A DNA stretch of 64,000 bases. Origin: Tranzscheliella williamsii (lineage: Eukaryota; Basidiomycota; Ustilaginomycetes; Ustilaginales; Ustilaginaceae). Positions 29,585 to 40,300 of the stretch are shown in pieces; positions within the stretch are counted from its first letter, which is position 1; the number at the start of each line of letters is the position of its first letter. The translations under genes and the position numbers were made by a program. Location of the stretch: positions 62,001 to 126,000 of the forward strand of contig JALBYF010000047.1 of assembly GCA_023212725.1 (NCBI GenBank), written 5' to 3'. Below the pieces are notes generated by a model that was given only the letters and a program-made list of their open reading frames with translations, did no database searches and was not told where the DNA came from.

Positions 29585-31318
29585 ATGTCGGACACGCTCG
29601 CAGCTGAGCCAGTGGCGCCTGCGGCCAGCGGCGCCGTGGCGGCGGAGCGGCCGCTCACGAACAAGGAAAAGCGGAAGCTGGCGGTCGAGGAGAAGAAAAA
29701 GGCCAAGGAGGAGGCGGCTGCGCGCAAGGCACCCAAGGCGGATCCTGCCGGGGGCGAGGGCGACGCATCGGCGGGCGAGAAGCGCAAGCGGGAGGCGGGT
29801 GACGAAGAGGAGGGAGAGGGGGAGGTGGTGTCGCACAAAGAGCAGCGGCGGCGGAAGAAGCTGGCGGCGCAGCAGGCGCAGGCGGGGGAGGGTGAAGCGG
29901 GGGGAGTGCGGGATGCGAATGCGCTGATGCATCCCTCACGACTGCCGGCGGCACGGTCGGGCTTCTCGGTGTGGGTGGGCAACTTGTCGTTCTTCACGCC
30001 GCCGGCCAAGCTGGTGGACTGGTTCAACTCGCGCGGCGTCGACGGCATCTCGCGCGTCCACATGCCCGCGGGCGCCCGCCGCGCCGAGCTCAACCGCGGC
30101 TTCTGCTACCTCGACCTCCCCTCCCCCGACATGCTCACCGCCGCTCTCAACCTCTCCGAACAGCCCCTCGACGGCCGCAAACTGCTCATCAAGAACGGCT
30201 CCGACTTTACCGGCCGCCCCGAAATCAACCAGAGCGCCGTCAGCATCGCCCAGCGCCTCACCAGCACCAACAACGGCCGCGCTACCACGGACGACACCCC
30301 GCCAGAGCAGATTGCCGACGCCACGGCCCCCGCCCCCGCCGACGAGACCGCCGCCAAGGCAGGCAAAACCGGCCTCACCAAGACCGCACAGAAGATCCTC
30401 CGCGCACAGAAGAATCCCCCCTCGATGACGCTCTTCCTCGGCAACCTCAGCTTCAACACCAAGGAGGAGGGCGTCCGCGAGCTGTTCGAACACTCGGCCA
30501 AGCGCCGTGCGGCGGCCAACCCGCCACCCAAGTCCAAGGCCGAACTCCGACAGGCCAAGCATGAGCAGAGAATGCGCAGCAAGAAGAGCAAGAAGAGCAA
30601 CGCCAGCGACCACGCTTCCGACTCGGACGCAGACTCGGACGCAGACTCGAAGGCAGACTCAGACTCGGACTCGGACTCGGACTCGGACGCGGAGTCGGAT
30701 GCCGGCTCATCGTCTCCGAGTAGCGATGGTGAGGAGGATGCGGCGGCGAAGGGGGAGAAGGGGGCGGGGGTGGTGGATGCTGGGTCGAACCCGGTGGCGA
30801 CGGCGGCGGGGATCCGGAAGATCCGGCTGGGGACGTTTGAGGATGCGCCGGACAAGTGTAAGGGGTTTGGGTTTGTTGACTTCCACACGGTGGCGCAGGC
30901 GACGGCGACGCTGCTGGATGTGCGCAATGGGTTGCTGGATGGGCGGAAGGTGGTGCTGCAGTATGCGTCCGCGGAGGCGACACGGCGGGGGGCGCCACGC
31001 TCGCAGCGGCCCGCCATGGCGCAGCGCGCGCGCGTTGACGAGCCCGCCCCGACACGCGGCCCGCACGGCTTCCACAAGCGCCACGCCCCCGCCGCCCCCG
31101 CCCATACCGACCCGGAAAGCCCACCGCAGCCAGGCACGTTCGATCCAGACGCCCCGCTCGCCAAGCGCCACAAGGAAACCAAGCCCGAGCGAGAAGCACG
31201 CCGCGCCACCCGGCCGCACGCCCCGCGGCCCAAGCCCGGCGCCGCTCTCGCCCACGCCCAGCGCGCCACCACCGGCATCGTCGCAAGCACAGGCACGCGC
31301 GTCACATTCGACGACTAG
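29585..31318 (+). CDS. Nucleolar RNA-binding protein, NOP13-like, two RRMs
   Basis: 577 aa, intronless, ATG at 29585. The N terminus has Lys/Glu/Arg-rich, coiled-coil-like segments (NKEKRKLAVEEKKKAKEE, EQRRRKKLAAQQAQ). RRM1 spans about 127-200: RNP2 FSVWVGNLSF and RNP1-like RGFCYLDL. RRM2 begins with LFLGNLSF near 281, but its RNP1 (KGFGFVDF) comes only about 140 residues later because of a long Lys-rich then Ser/Asp-repeat insertion. A C-terminal basic tail ends in GTRVTFDD. This layout (two RRMs, second one split, basic flanks) fits yeast Nop13, a nucleolar protein linked to pre-rRNA processing. NOP12 is the main alternative. It is tail-to-tail with the ProRS gene, 113 nt apart. Confidence 0.82.
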   Translation: MSDTLAAEPVAPAASGAVAAERPLTNKEKRKLAVEEKKKAKEEAAARKAPKADPAGGEGDASAGEKRKREAGDEEEGEGEVVSHKEQRRRKKLAAQQAQAGEGEAGGVRDANALMHPSRLPAARSGFSVWVGNLSFFTPPAKLVDWFNSRGVDGISRVHMPAGARRAELNRGFCYLDLPSPDMLTAALNLSEQPLDGRKLLIKNGSDFTGRPEINQSAVSIAQRLTSTNNGRATTDDTPPEQIADATAPAPADETAAKAGKTGLTKTAQKILRAQKNPPSMTLFLGNLSFNTKEEGVRELFEHSAKRRAAANPPPKSKAELRQAKHEQRMRSKKSKKSNASDHASDSDADSDADSKADSDSDSDSDSDAESDAGSSSPSSDGEEDAAAKGEKGAGVVDAGSNPVATAAGIRKIRLGTFEDAPDKCKGFGFVDFHTVAQATATLLDVRNGLLDGRKVVLQYASAEATRRGAPRSQRPAMAQRARVDEPAPTRGPHGFHKRHAPAAPAHTDPESPPQPGTFDPDAPLAKRHKETKPEREARRATRPHAPRPKPGAALAHAQRATTGIVASTGTRVTFDD

Positions 31319-31431
31319 CCATCCTTTGCTCTACTACATGCATCCCGTTTGACGAGTAAAAGGCTGTGATGGGTTGCCATTCCAGTGTGCGGCGTGCGCG
31401 GATGCAGTATATGCACAGACAGGGTGGGATG

Positions 31432-33630
31432 TCACGGGAAGGGCAGAAAGACAGAATGCCAGCCAGAGGCGGTGATGTGCTGGAGCTCGACGTGGCGGTC
31501 CGTGTCGAAACGGCGGCCGAGGAGGAGGCGGGCGCGGTAGCCGAGCAGGTCTGCGTCTGCGAGTTTCGAGCCGAGCGAGAGCGGACGGTCGTCGATGGGG
31601 AGGTTGTCGGGGTCGGTGGGGAGCCAGGGGGAAGTTGGGGGTGGGGAGGGGAGGGCGAGGGAGTGGAGGAGGGCAGCGATCGAGGTGTCTGCGCGGCGGG
31701 CGCGGCGGGCGAGGGCGGAGTGGAGCTGTTCTGCGGCGGCGAGTTTGGCGGGGTCGCGCGGGTCGGCGAGGATGACGGCGGCGAAGGGGGCGAGTGCGCG
31801 CGGCCACAGCAGGCCGCGGCCCGCGCCATGGACAGCGGCAAAATCGCGCGCGGCACACTGCGCAACGGCCCCCAGCACCCGCGACACACCAATCCCATAG
31901 CATCCCATCTGGAACGGCACTCGCCCGTTGGAGAGCGTCGCCACCGCCTCGCCTCTTGCGCCACCCTTTGGGCCGGACGCGATAAAGCCGGCGTTGAGCA
32001 CCCGGCTGTACCGCTCGCCGAGGAGGAAGGTGTGGCCGATTTCGATCGCCCGCGTCTGCTGGAGCTCCGCTGTGCGGCACGCCGGACACGCATCGCCCTG
32101 CTCGGCGGTGCGCACATCCACCAGCGTCAACGGCGGCGCCACCAGCGCCTCCGCCCCGCCCTCGGCGCCGGCAAACTGCAAAGGGAAGAGCTCGCGCAGT
32201 CCGAGCTGCACCTGCGGGGCCGACGCCGCCGATGCACCACCGTAAGCGTTGACCGCCGTGACCAGCGCCTCGTCGAGCTCGGCTGGATCCAGCGCCGAGG
32301 CCTCAAAGTCGACCAGCAGCTGGAGCGACGAGAAACGGACGAGCGGGCCCGCGGGACGGTCCTGCCAGTCCCACGCGCCGACCGCTGCGTCTGGCCGTTG
32401 CGAGTCGTACAGCAGCGTCGGATTGCCGTCGTGCGCTGCGCCGAGCTTGCCCAGCAGCTTGTCGAGCTTGGTGCTGTTGAGGCGGCGGGCGCTGGGCAGC
32501 ACCACCGAGTAGAGCACCTGGTCGTGCACCTGCGCGTCCGGGTAGCCGTACAGAAGGACGCGCACGTCGGACGCCACCACGGGCGCACGCGCCGGCGAGG
32601 GCAGCGAGGCCGCCTTCTCCGTGTTGGCCGTGTAGCTGCACTCGCCGCAAGAGACAAGCGTGTCTTCGCCGGCCGGATCCTCAACATGGTACTCGTGCGA
32701 CTTGTTGCCGCCGATCGCGCCGGTATCCGCTTCCGCCGCCTTCCATCTGCTGCGTACGCCGGCGGTGTCGTCGCTGCCGAACGGCGGCTCAAAGATGCGG
32801 TCAAAGATGCGCCCGTATGCGGCGCTTACCTGGTCGTAGCTGTGGGTGGCATCCGTGACACTCTTGTCAAATGTGTATAGATCTTTCATGAGGAACTCCT
32901 TGGTCCTGAGAAGGCCCATTCTGGGGCGGGGCTCGTCTCTGAACTTGGTGGTGATTTGGTAGAGCTTGAGGGGCAGCTGGCGGTCGCTGTCGATCTCCTG
33001 GGCGGCAAGCTTGGTGATCTCCTCTTCGTGAGTGGGGCCGAGGACGAACTCGGAGTTCCTGCGATCGGTGAGCTTGTAGAGCTCACTTCCGATGGCCGAG
33101 TATCTGCCTGACTGATGCCACAGCTTGGGTGAGAGGAGGGTGGGCATGGCGAGCCGCGAGGCGCCGATGGCGCTGAGCTCCTCATCGATGATGGCGGTGA
33201 GCTTGGCCAGGATGCGCAGGGCGTTGGGGAGCAGCGTAAAGATGCCGGACGAGGACGGCCTGATGTAGCCTCCGCGGAGGAGGAGCTGGAGCGACGGGAG
33301 CGGATCGGTTTGTTCGCTTGCGCCGGCGCCGACAGAACGAGCCGCCGGTTGCGCATGCTGGGATGCTTTCTGGGTGGGCGAAAAGTAGGTCGACAGCCGG
33401 ATGGGGCGACGGGTAGGCGTTGCTGTATCACCGACCGGTGCTTCGAGCCAGGATGGAGCGGAAGAACAAGGGCCAGGCTCGGCCGGTGACCAAGACGACG
33501 ACGAGGGCGAGGAGGAGCCAGTTGATGAGGAAGAAGAGGACGCAATGGACCTAGCGGACGAGGGGGGCTCACCACCTGGACTGCGACGGCGAGCGGATGC
33601 CAGGAGCGGCTGATGATGGCGCACCCGCAT
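31432..33630 (-). CDS. Mitochondrial prolyl-tRNA synthetase (bacterial-type, class II)
   Basis: 732 aa, intronless, ATG at 33630. Charges mitochondrial tRNA-Pro. The N-terminal 90 residues are Ser/Arg-rich and suit mitochondrial targeting. The catalytic core starts near residue 95: LLLRGGYIRPSSSGIFTLLPNALRIL; motif 1 region ELSAIGASRLAMPTL; then WHQSGRY, FVLGPTHEEEIT, motif 2 YQITTKFRDEPRPRMGLLRTKEFLMKD, and later QMGCYGIGVSRVLGAVAQ (motif 3 area). The anticodon-binding domain has WPRALAPFAAVIL and a C terminus PLSLGSKLADADLLGYRARLLLG. The editing-type insertion between motifs 2 and 3 is present but diverged. Wording matches bacterial/mitochondrial ProRS rather than the cytosolic enzyme. A telomere-like repeat lies about 110 nt upstream of the start. 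Confidence 0.92.
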   Translation of the reverse strand: MRVRHHQPLLASARRRSPGGEPPSSARSIASSSSSSTGSSSPSSSSWSPAEPGPCSSAPSWLEAPVGDTATPTRRPIRLSTYFSPTQKASQHAQPAARSVGAGASEQTDPLPSLQLLLRGGYIRPSSSGIFTLLPNALRILAKLTAIIDEELSAIGASRLAMPTLLSPKLWHQSGRYSAIGSELYKLTDRRNSEFVLGPTHEEEITKLAAQEIDSDRQLPLKLYQITTKFRDEPRPRMGLLRTKEFLMKDLYTFDKSVTDATHSYDQVSAAYGRIFDRIFEPPFGSDDTAGVRSRWKAAEADTGAIGGNKSHEYHVEDPAGEDTLVSCGECSYTANTEKAASLPSPARAPVVASDVRVLLYGYPDAQVHDQVLYSVVLPSARRLNSTKLDKLLGKLGAAHDGNPTLLYDSQRPDAAVGAWDWQDRPAGPLVRFSSLQLLVDFEASALDPAELDEALVTAVNAYGGASAASAPQVQLGLRELFPLQFAGAEGGAEALVAPPLTLVDVRTAEQGDACPACRTAELQQTRAIEIGHTFLLGERYSRVLNAGFIASGPKGGARGEAVATLSNGRVPFQMGCYGIGVSRVLGAVAQCAARDFAAVHGAGRGLLWPRALAPFAAVILADPRDPAKLAAAEQLHSALARRARRADTSIAALLHSLALPSPPPTSPWLPTDPDNLPIDDRPLSLGSKLADADLLGYRARLLLGRRFDTDRHVELQHITASGWHSVFLPFP

Positions 33631-33737
33631 CGTTGCCCTCGAAACCGTTCTCAGCGTCCTTGCCGCGTCTCGAAGGCTGAGGCGAAGTACGAAATGACTA
33701 TGGACGAGAGCGCCAGGGCCTATCTATATCTGAGAGG

Positions 33738-33756
33738 CTAGGGTAAGGGTAAGGGT
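33738..33756. repeat. Interstitial telomere-like hexamer repeat
   Basis: CTAGGG followed by two TAAGGG units and a final T. It resembles TTAGGG telomere units or a telobox (CCCTTA/CCCTA on the other strand). Too short to be a telomere remnant with confidence; it may be a binding site for a telobox-binding factor. Confidence 0.5.
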
Positions 33757-34192
33757 CCACCCACTCAAGCCTAGCTTCTTCTTGGCCGCCAAATGACAGT
33801 GTTAAAGTTCGCCATTTATCATAGAGATCTAACAGAGGAAGTTCTTTCGGCCGGTTATCGGGACCTGCTTTGATATGCAATCGGGCCGGTTCTCGGATCA
33901 CCGTTTGGACCGCCTCGAGGCTCGGGCCCGGTTGAGACCGGGGCGCGCGCGCAGAACCGTGAATGAGCGGTCGTTAGCTGCAAGCGCCAAAGGAGACACC
34001 CCGCAATCCATAATCCATAGTGGCATATTACATACTCCCAACGTGAATCATGAATCCAGTTCAAAAGCGCAACTCAACCTACCTGTTAGCAAATTCAAAT
34101 CAGCTTATGCGCTGGGATTCACGTAGTTAGCTCGGTGCGGGTCCGCTTGGCCGGTCTCTTCTGTGCCGCTGGAGGATGGGTTGCAGAGGAAC

Positions 34193-34199
34193 ATATATA
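34193..34199 (+). promoter_or_regulatory. TATA-like box of the acyl-CoA dehydrogenase gene
   Basis: ATATATA, 78 nt upstream of the chosen ATG at 34277. Its position supports that start over the open-frame extension that begins upstream of it at 34163. Confidence 0.45.
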
Positions 34200-34276
34200 C
34201 ACGCCATTCACTTGCGGACTCTGCTCCTGCCCTCCCCTCCACGCGCCGCTGTTGCTCGAATCTCTCTGCTAGCATA

Positions 34277-35665
34277 ATGTCTCTTCGATCTTCTACCCAT
34301 CGTCTGGTGGCGCAGGCCGCGCAGGGGAGTGCGCACGCTGGGCGCTCGGTGCCGGTGCGTGCCATGAGCCGTGTTGCGGCGCACGCCACCGCCCGGCCTG
34401 CCGTCAGCACGGCGCTCGGGGCTGCGTCGCCGCGGCTGCTGCCGGCGGTGCGGGGCTTCAGCTCGTCCGGCACCGTCAGCGCCGAGTTCGAGTCGCCGTT
34501 TGGCGTCAACTCGCTCGCCAAGCTGACCGAGGAGGAGGAGATGCTGCGCGACGCGGTGCAGCGCTTCGCGGCGGACGTGGTGGCGCCCCGCGTCGAGGCG
34601 ATGGACGAGGCGGAGAAGATGGACCCAGATGTCATCAAGGGCCTCTTTGAACAGGGGCTGATGGGCGTCGAGACCTCCGCCGACCACGGTGGCGCCGGCT
34701 GCTCCTTCACCGCCGCCATCATTGTCATCGAGGAGCTGGCCAAGGTAGACCCCTCTGTCTCGGTCCTCTGCGACGTGCACAACACCCTGGTCAACACCGT
34801 GCTGCGCAAATACGCCAGCAAGCACCTCCAGGACAAGTACCTGCCCCAGCTCGCAGAATCCACCCTCGGCAGCTTCGCCCTCTCCGAGCCCGCCTCGGGC
34901 TCCGATGCTTTCGCCATGAAGACCAGCTGCAAAAAGTCGGACGACGGCAAGAGCTGGACGCTCAACGGCAGCAAAATGTGGATCACCAACTCGGCCGAGG
35001 CCGGCTTCTTTATCGTCTTTGCCCAGTCCGACCCTTCCAAGGGCTACCGCGGCATCAACGCATTCGCCGTGGAAAAGTCGATGGGCGTGGAGATTGCCAA
35101 GAAGGAGAAGAAGCTCGGCATCAAGGCCTCGTCGACCTGCACGCTCAATCTGGACGACATTGTGGTGCCGGCCGAGAATCTGATCGGCGAGGAGGGCAAG
35201 GGGTACAAGATTGCCATTGAGATTCTCAACGAGGGACGCGTGGGCATTGCCGCGCAGATGATCGGGCTGGCGCAGGGCGCGGTGGACAAGGCGGTGCGGT
35301 ATGCGGCCGAGCGCAAGCAGTTCGGCAAGAAGATCACTGCGTTCCAGGGGCTCCAGTTCCAGGTCTCGCAGATCCTGATGGAGATCGAGGCGGCCAGGGT
35401 GCTCGTCTACAACGCCGCGCGTCTCAAGGAGGAGGGCCGTCCGTTTACCAAGCAGGCCGCCATGGCCAAGCTCTTTGCCTCCCAGGTCGCCCAGCGCGCC
35501 TCGGGCAGCGCTGTCGAGTGGTGCGGCGGCGTCGGCTTCACCCGCGAAACCGGCATCGAAAAGTACTGGCGCGACTCCAAGATCGGCGCCATCTACGAGG
35601 GCACCTCCAACATCATGCTCGAGACCATCTTTAAGCTTGCCGAGCGCGAAATGGACCTCAAGTAA
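34277..35665 (+). CDS. Short/branched-chain acyl-CoA dehydrogenase, mitochondrial
   Basis: 462 aa from ATG at 34277. FAD enzyme that introduces the alpha-beta double bond into short or 2-methyl-branched acyl-CoAs (isoleucine breakdown or short-chain beta-oxidation) and passes electrons to ETF. The presequence (residues 1-55) is Arg/Ser/Ala-rich and ends near RGFSSSG. The N-terminal helical domain has LTEEEEMLRDAVQRFAADVVAPR. The middle domain carries the flavin signatures GSFALSEPASGSDAFAMKT and WITNSAEAGFFIVFA. The C-terminal domain has AAERKQFGKKITAFQGLQFQVS. The catalytic base is the Glu in IGAIYEGTSNIMLETI. No introns. The SCAD/SBCAD-type subclass is more likely than isovaleryl-CoA dehydrogenase, whose base sits elsewhere. 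Substrate is inferred. Confidence 0.9.
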   Translation: MSLRSSTHRLVAQAAQGSAHAGRSVPVRAMSRVAAHATARPAVSTALGAASPRLLPAVRGFSSSGTVSAEFESPFGVNSLAKLTEEEEMLRDAVQRFAADVVAPRVEAMDEAEKMDPDVIKGLFEQGLMGVETSADHGGAGCSFTAAIIVIEELAKVDPSVSVLCDVHNTLVNTVLRKYASKHLQDKYLPQLAESTLGSFALSEPASGSDAFAMKTSCKKSDDGKSWTLNGSKMWITNSAEAGFFIVFAQSDPSKGYRGINAFAVEKSMGVEIAKKEKKLGIKASSTCTLNLDDIVVPAENLIGEEGKGYKIAIEILNEGRVGIAAQMIGLAQGAVDKAVRYAAERKQFGKKITAFQGLQFQVSQILMEIEAARVLVYNAARLKEEGRPFTKQAAMAKLFASQVAQRASGSAVEWCGGVGFTRETGIEKYWRDSKIGAIYEGTSNIMLETIFKLAEREMDLK

Positions 35666-35809
35666 CCCGCTCCCCCCCCCCTTCCCTACCGCACTTGTCT
35701 CCTAGACCGCGTGCCCACTCGAACTGAAGAACCACCTATTGCACCGGCTGTGGCGCCATGCTATCGTACAGGCTGGCGGACGAGGAGTGGGGAATGGAGA
35801 GCGTGGGGG

Positions 35810-36786
35810 TTAGACACAGCGGCCGCCGTCGACGGGCAGGTCGATGCCCGTGATAAACGCAGAGGCCGGGTCGGCGAGGAAGAGGCAGGCGTTGGCGATG
35901 TCAGCGCCCTCGGCGAGGCGGCCGAGCGGAATCGAGGCGTGGAACTTGGCCAGCTGCTCCGGCTGCACTGGGTCGCCGGCCTCGTTGCTGCCTGCAAACT
36001 TGGACAGACTGCACGGTACAGATGTCAGCCGAGGCCGAGGTGGGGCGTGGAAATGGAAGTAAAGGGGTTAACTTACAGGGGTGTGTTGCCGGCGACGGGG
36101 GCGACGGTGTTGAAGCGGATGTTGTGCGGGGCGTACTCGACGGCGAGGGCTTTGGTCGCCGTGGTGACGGCGCCCTTGGACGCGTTGTCTGCGGGGGGGA
36201 CAGCGGGTCAGCGAGCGGAGTGGGGTGGCGGAGGGGGGGAGGGGGGTGACTTACACCAGACGAGGCCAGGGCGCGGACGGAGCGCGGCTGTGCTGCTGAC
36301 ATTGATAAAGCTGGCGGGGGCGGCGGCGGCGAGGATGGCGGGAAGCAGCACGTCGACGCTGAGGTAGACGCTCTTGACGTTGATCTGGAACGCGCGGTCG
36401 AACTCGTCCTCGGCGACCTGCAGCGTCGGCTTGTTCGAGTAGGTCCAGCCGGCATTGTTCACCACCACGCCCGGCGGCCCCCCGAACAGCGCGACACACT
36501 TGGCCAGCGCCGCCTCCCACGCGGCCCGCTGCGTGACATCCGCCTTGAGCGCATACGCCCCCTCCGCGCCCCCCTGCCCATCCAACCGCCCCGGCGCATA
36601 GAACCCCTCCTCCTCCACCAGCAAGTCCAACACCAGACACCGCGCCCCCTCCGCAACAAACGTACTCACAATCGAAGCGCCGAACCCGCGCAATCCCCCC
36701 GTAATCAAACACACCTGTCCCTGCAGCCGTCCACCACGGCCACTACCCACCGTCGCCGCCGCCGCCCCCAAAGACGTACTCGTCAT
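35810..36786 (-). CDS. Short-chain dehydrogenase/reductase, three exons
   Basis: Exons in transcript order: 36786-36255, 36188-36077, 36008-35810; introns of 66 and 68 nt, both starting GTAAGT. Product 280 aa. Classical SDR: nucleotide-binding glycine motif TGGLRGFG near residue 29, an acidic residue in CLVLDLL after beta-2 (suggesting NAD rather than NADP), VVVNNAGW, FINVSSTAAL, and the catalytic YNASK with Tyr178 and Lys182, whose Tyr codon is split by intron 1. It continues AVEYAPHNIRFNTVAPVAGNTPL, and the end ITGIDLPVDGGRCV is typical. Similar enzymes reduce or oxidise small hydroxy/keto compounds; no substrate can be named. All catalytic residues are present. Confidence 0.9.
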
Positions 36787-37331
36787 AGCGCTTGGTTTCG
36801 CGAGTCTGGGCGTGAGAATCGGGCCGAGCCTGAGTCGTGCCGCAGGATGGTGAGTAAGGCACAGCTTGCGACCGTGGCTGTGGCTGTGGATGACCGTTGG
36901 TGCGGTCGTTGTCGTAGTCGTGGAGGGTGTGTCAGGGATAAGACGAGGTTTGCAATGCCAAGGAGCTTGCTTGCCGCGCTCATCAGATGCACCTTATGCT
37001 ATGCCGGGGGGAGCGGGGCTGTGCGCTGTTAAAGTGTCGCGCGTCGGCGCTTTTATCGGCCTCTAAGCTCGATCCGAGGTGGCTCCGCTCAGCGCTGCGC
37101 CGGGAGCGTCAGGGGACGGTGACGGCCGCCGAGCGAGGACAGAGCAGAGCGAGCCGGCGAGACGCGAAACGTGGAACCAGCCGGCGTATCAGGCCGCAGA
37201 TGCGATAGGTAGAGGCATGTTCAGTTAAGCAAGTGAGGAATGCGTAATATGGATAGTGGTTGCAGGAGTGCGATGTGTGACACGGTGGTGCGAAGCAGGG
37301 GTGGGGAGCTAGGACGGGCGGCGGCGGCTGT
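36787..37331. other. Intergenic
   Basis: Promoter side of the SDR gene and 3' flank of CDC14; both genes are read leftward. No coding sequence recognised. Confidence 0.45.
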
Positions 37332-40300
37332 TCAGGCAACGACGTCGACGTCAGCGTCGCCGATCGAGCTGCGACGCCGGCGCGTGGCCTTCTGGAGGCC
37401 GGAGATGCTGCGCGCGCCGGCGACTCGCGCGTCAGCAGGGGCGGCAGTGAGCGCCGAGGTGATTTTGGCGGCGCGGTTGGCCGCGGCACGCGCAGCGCTC
37501 GCCGCTGTCGGCGCCGTCAGCCGACTCGGCGGCCGTGAGCCGCCACCGACCGCCGCAGTCGTGCTGCTGCTGCTCGAAGTGCTGCTGCCGCTCGCCGTTC
37601 GCATCTTGGACGTCGTTGTCGTCGTCGTCGTTGTCGTCGCTTTGGCCGATGTGCGTAGCTCCGATACACTCTTCTGCGCGCGGAGCACCGACGATCGGAC
37701 AGCCGTCACAGGAGGATGCTTGGCCGACACCGACCGCAAGGTTCGTGCTTTGACCAGTGCTGTGTGGCCAGCAGCGCCGGCTGCGGTCCGCGCGACAGCG
37801 GCGGGCCGGCGCGTGCTTCCGTTGGCGGTACCGGGAAGCCCAGTAGCAGCAGCGGCCGTGCTCGTGGTAGATGCCGGGACGCCCCGGCCGGTGCTTCGGA
37901 CAGCATTGGTGCCGTTGAGCGCAACCTTTGACCGCACTGTGCGCAAGACGCGTGGACCCGGTGCAGTTCCCTGGTGAGCATTGGTGAGCGGTGCCCGACG
38001 CCCCTGCACCTGCGCTTGCATTTGTGGCTGCCCTTGAGCAGCGGCAGGCGAGGGAGCATTCTCGTCGGCCATGGCACCTTGGTTCCCGTGTGCGTAGGTC
38101 TTAGCACTTGGTTTGGGAGCGGGCGATGGGCGCACAGAGCCGGACAAGCCACGCGGTGTGTACTGCGGGATGCAGTTCATCACGCCGAGCACCTCTGCAT
38201 CGCTGTTTCTGACCGGGCTTAAAGGCGCAACACTCGTCGAGCCAGTGGAGCGAGTTATGCCGTTTCCACCCATTGGCACTGCGGGCGACCCCGACGGTGA
38301 CGGCAAAGGGGACGCTGGAGGCGGGCTCTTGCTCGAGTCTCGCAAGCCGTACATGTCTCGAATGCCGGGAGACGCTCGGAATACCTCGGGCTTATTGGTA
38401 GAGCAAGTGCCCTCGACCTCGCCACTGGTGCCGGTCCGGGTGCTTGACCCACGCTGGATATTCGAGGCGGATCGGCTCCTCTCATGTCCTTTCACGGCTT
38501 TCACCCTAGCGGCCGGCGAGGGCGATATGTTCACTACCGCCGTCTTGGGCGAGCTCTTGGGGGTAGTTGACGCGGCCACATTGATTCTAGACTCGAGGAG
38601 GACACCTCCGCCCGCTCCCTCGGCGACGGTGTTACCAGTCGGCTCGTCAGACACGTTCGAGTCGGCGTCGGATGCGGTTGCGGAAGGCGTCTCGAGGCGA
38701 CGAGAATAATGGCTGTCGGCAAGCACCGAGTTGGTTGAAAGCATCATGTGGTTGCCAAACGAGCGGTTGGCGGCAGGGTAGCTGCGGGAAGTGAGCTCCA
38801 GCCGGGCCACCGTGGCCGGTGCCTGGATAGCAGGGCGCTTGCGGGACGGTGAAGGAGACTTGCGAGGCTGTCCCACGCAAGGGGTCGGTTTCGAGGCGGG
38901 TGCTCGCTGGGCCTTGGGCGTGACCGGCTCGGGAGGCGCGTCCGAGGAGTCCGGAAGCGACGGCTTCGGCTTCTGCCTGGGCCTATGGGCATCTTTGCCT
39001 TGGCTGCGCTGGTCTTCTTCGCTGTCATCGTGTTCTGAATCCGAGTTAGCAGCACTTCTTTTCAGCGATGACCGGCCAGAGTGCCCGTTTCGGTTGCCGA
39101 GCTTGGCCCGCTCTTTTGCGATGGCCGCCTGTGCTTCCTTCATGGCATTGTCTCTGACACCCCATCGGATCCATTCGACAAAGTTTTGATACATAAAGTG
39201 TTGTTGCGGGCCGACAACGCAGCCCGGCCGCATGAAGCGCATAAAGCCGATCACCTCGCCCGCGGTGAAGCCATGTTTCCAGATCAGGTAGGCGCCGATA
39301 AGCACGCCTGTTCTGCCAAGACCGGCCTTGCAATGCACTGCCACGACACCGTCGTCGGCGATCACCTTATCGGCCCTCTCGATGAATTCTCGCAGAATCT
39401 CTACGGACGGGTTGCTCCCGTCGTCAAAGTACATATCGACATGGTGCATTTGGGCGGTTTCGAAGACGCTCTTGTCGTACAGCGGGTTGTTGAGCCGAAC
39501 GACGAGCTTCACGCCGCGGTCGTGGAAGTTTTTGACAGTGTTATCGAAGGTCGAGCCTGGCTTGGGAGGAAAGACAGCAAGGTCGGACGTGCGATCGCCG
39601 TTGAGCCGGAGTTTCTCGACATAGTCCCTGTCGTTGGGCGAAGCGAAGGCGATGAAGTTGGGGGTGATCCAGTTCCAGTCGCCGTGCTGGACTTGCTCGT
39701 ACCATTCGTACTCGTCGAGGTTAAAGGTAGTAAGGTCGAGCAGACCGACGCTGATGGCACGATGTACGCCATAGAGGATGTCCTGGATGGAGAGGTCGTA
39801 GTCGGGCCGGCCGTAACCAGCATCGCGGAATGGCTTGAACTCGACCTCGGAGATGGGGAAGAAAGCGTCGGCAGGGCTGACCTTGCCAATGATCATAGCA
39901 TATAGCGCGACCAGGAGCGCCGCATTGGCCTTCTGAGCAGGTGCTTCAGAGGTGTAGAGGACGAGGGTGGCGTCCTGCATCGCATCGTCGGTCAAGAGAT
40001 GATGTACATGCAGGCAGAAGCGGTAGAACATGGCGACATTGAGGGGGCCCCAATCGTACCAGAAGGAGAGGTAGACCAGATCTTGGTCGATGTTGAACCA
40101 GTGCAGACGCTCTGGCTTGGTCTCTGCGGGATCAACGTACTTGTCAAACTTCTTCCACGCGGCGGCGTGGCCGTCGAACTGGTTGAGCGTGTCTTCGGCG
40201 GGGAGGGGGTCGTCGAACCATGTGAACCATAACCTCTTGTGGACACGGATAAGTGGATGTGCGGGCCAAAGGCGGCCATGCTTCGAGGGAGAGGCTCGCA

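Larger units (their letters stand above)
33631..34276. other. Divergent promoter region with telomere-like repeat
   Basis: Upstream of ProRS (leftward) and acyl-CoA dehydrogenase (rightward). It holds the TAAGGG repeat at 33738-33756 and a TATA box at 34193-34199. Otherwise no features. Confidence 0.5.

Noticed and set aside
30616..30690. Possible CRISPR-like or mobile repeat
   Set aside because: The hexamer repeat encodes Ser/Asp within the NOP13-like frame; it is simple coding low complexity.
31366..32880. 504-codon plus-strand frame over ProRS
   Set aside because: Shadow of the synthetase; Arg/Gly/Ala-rich without structure.
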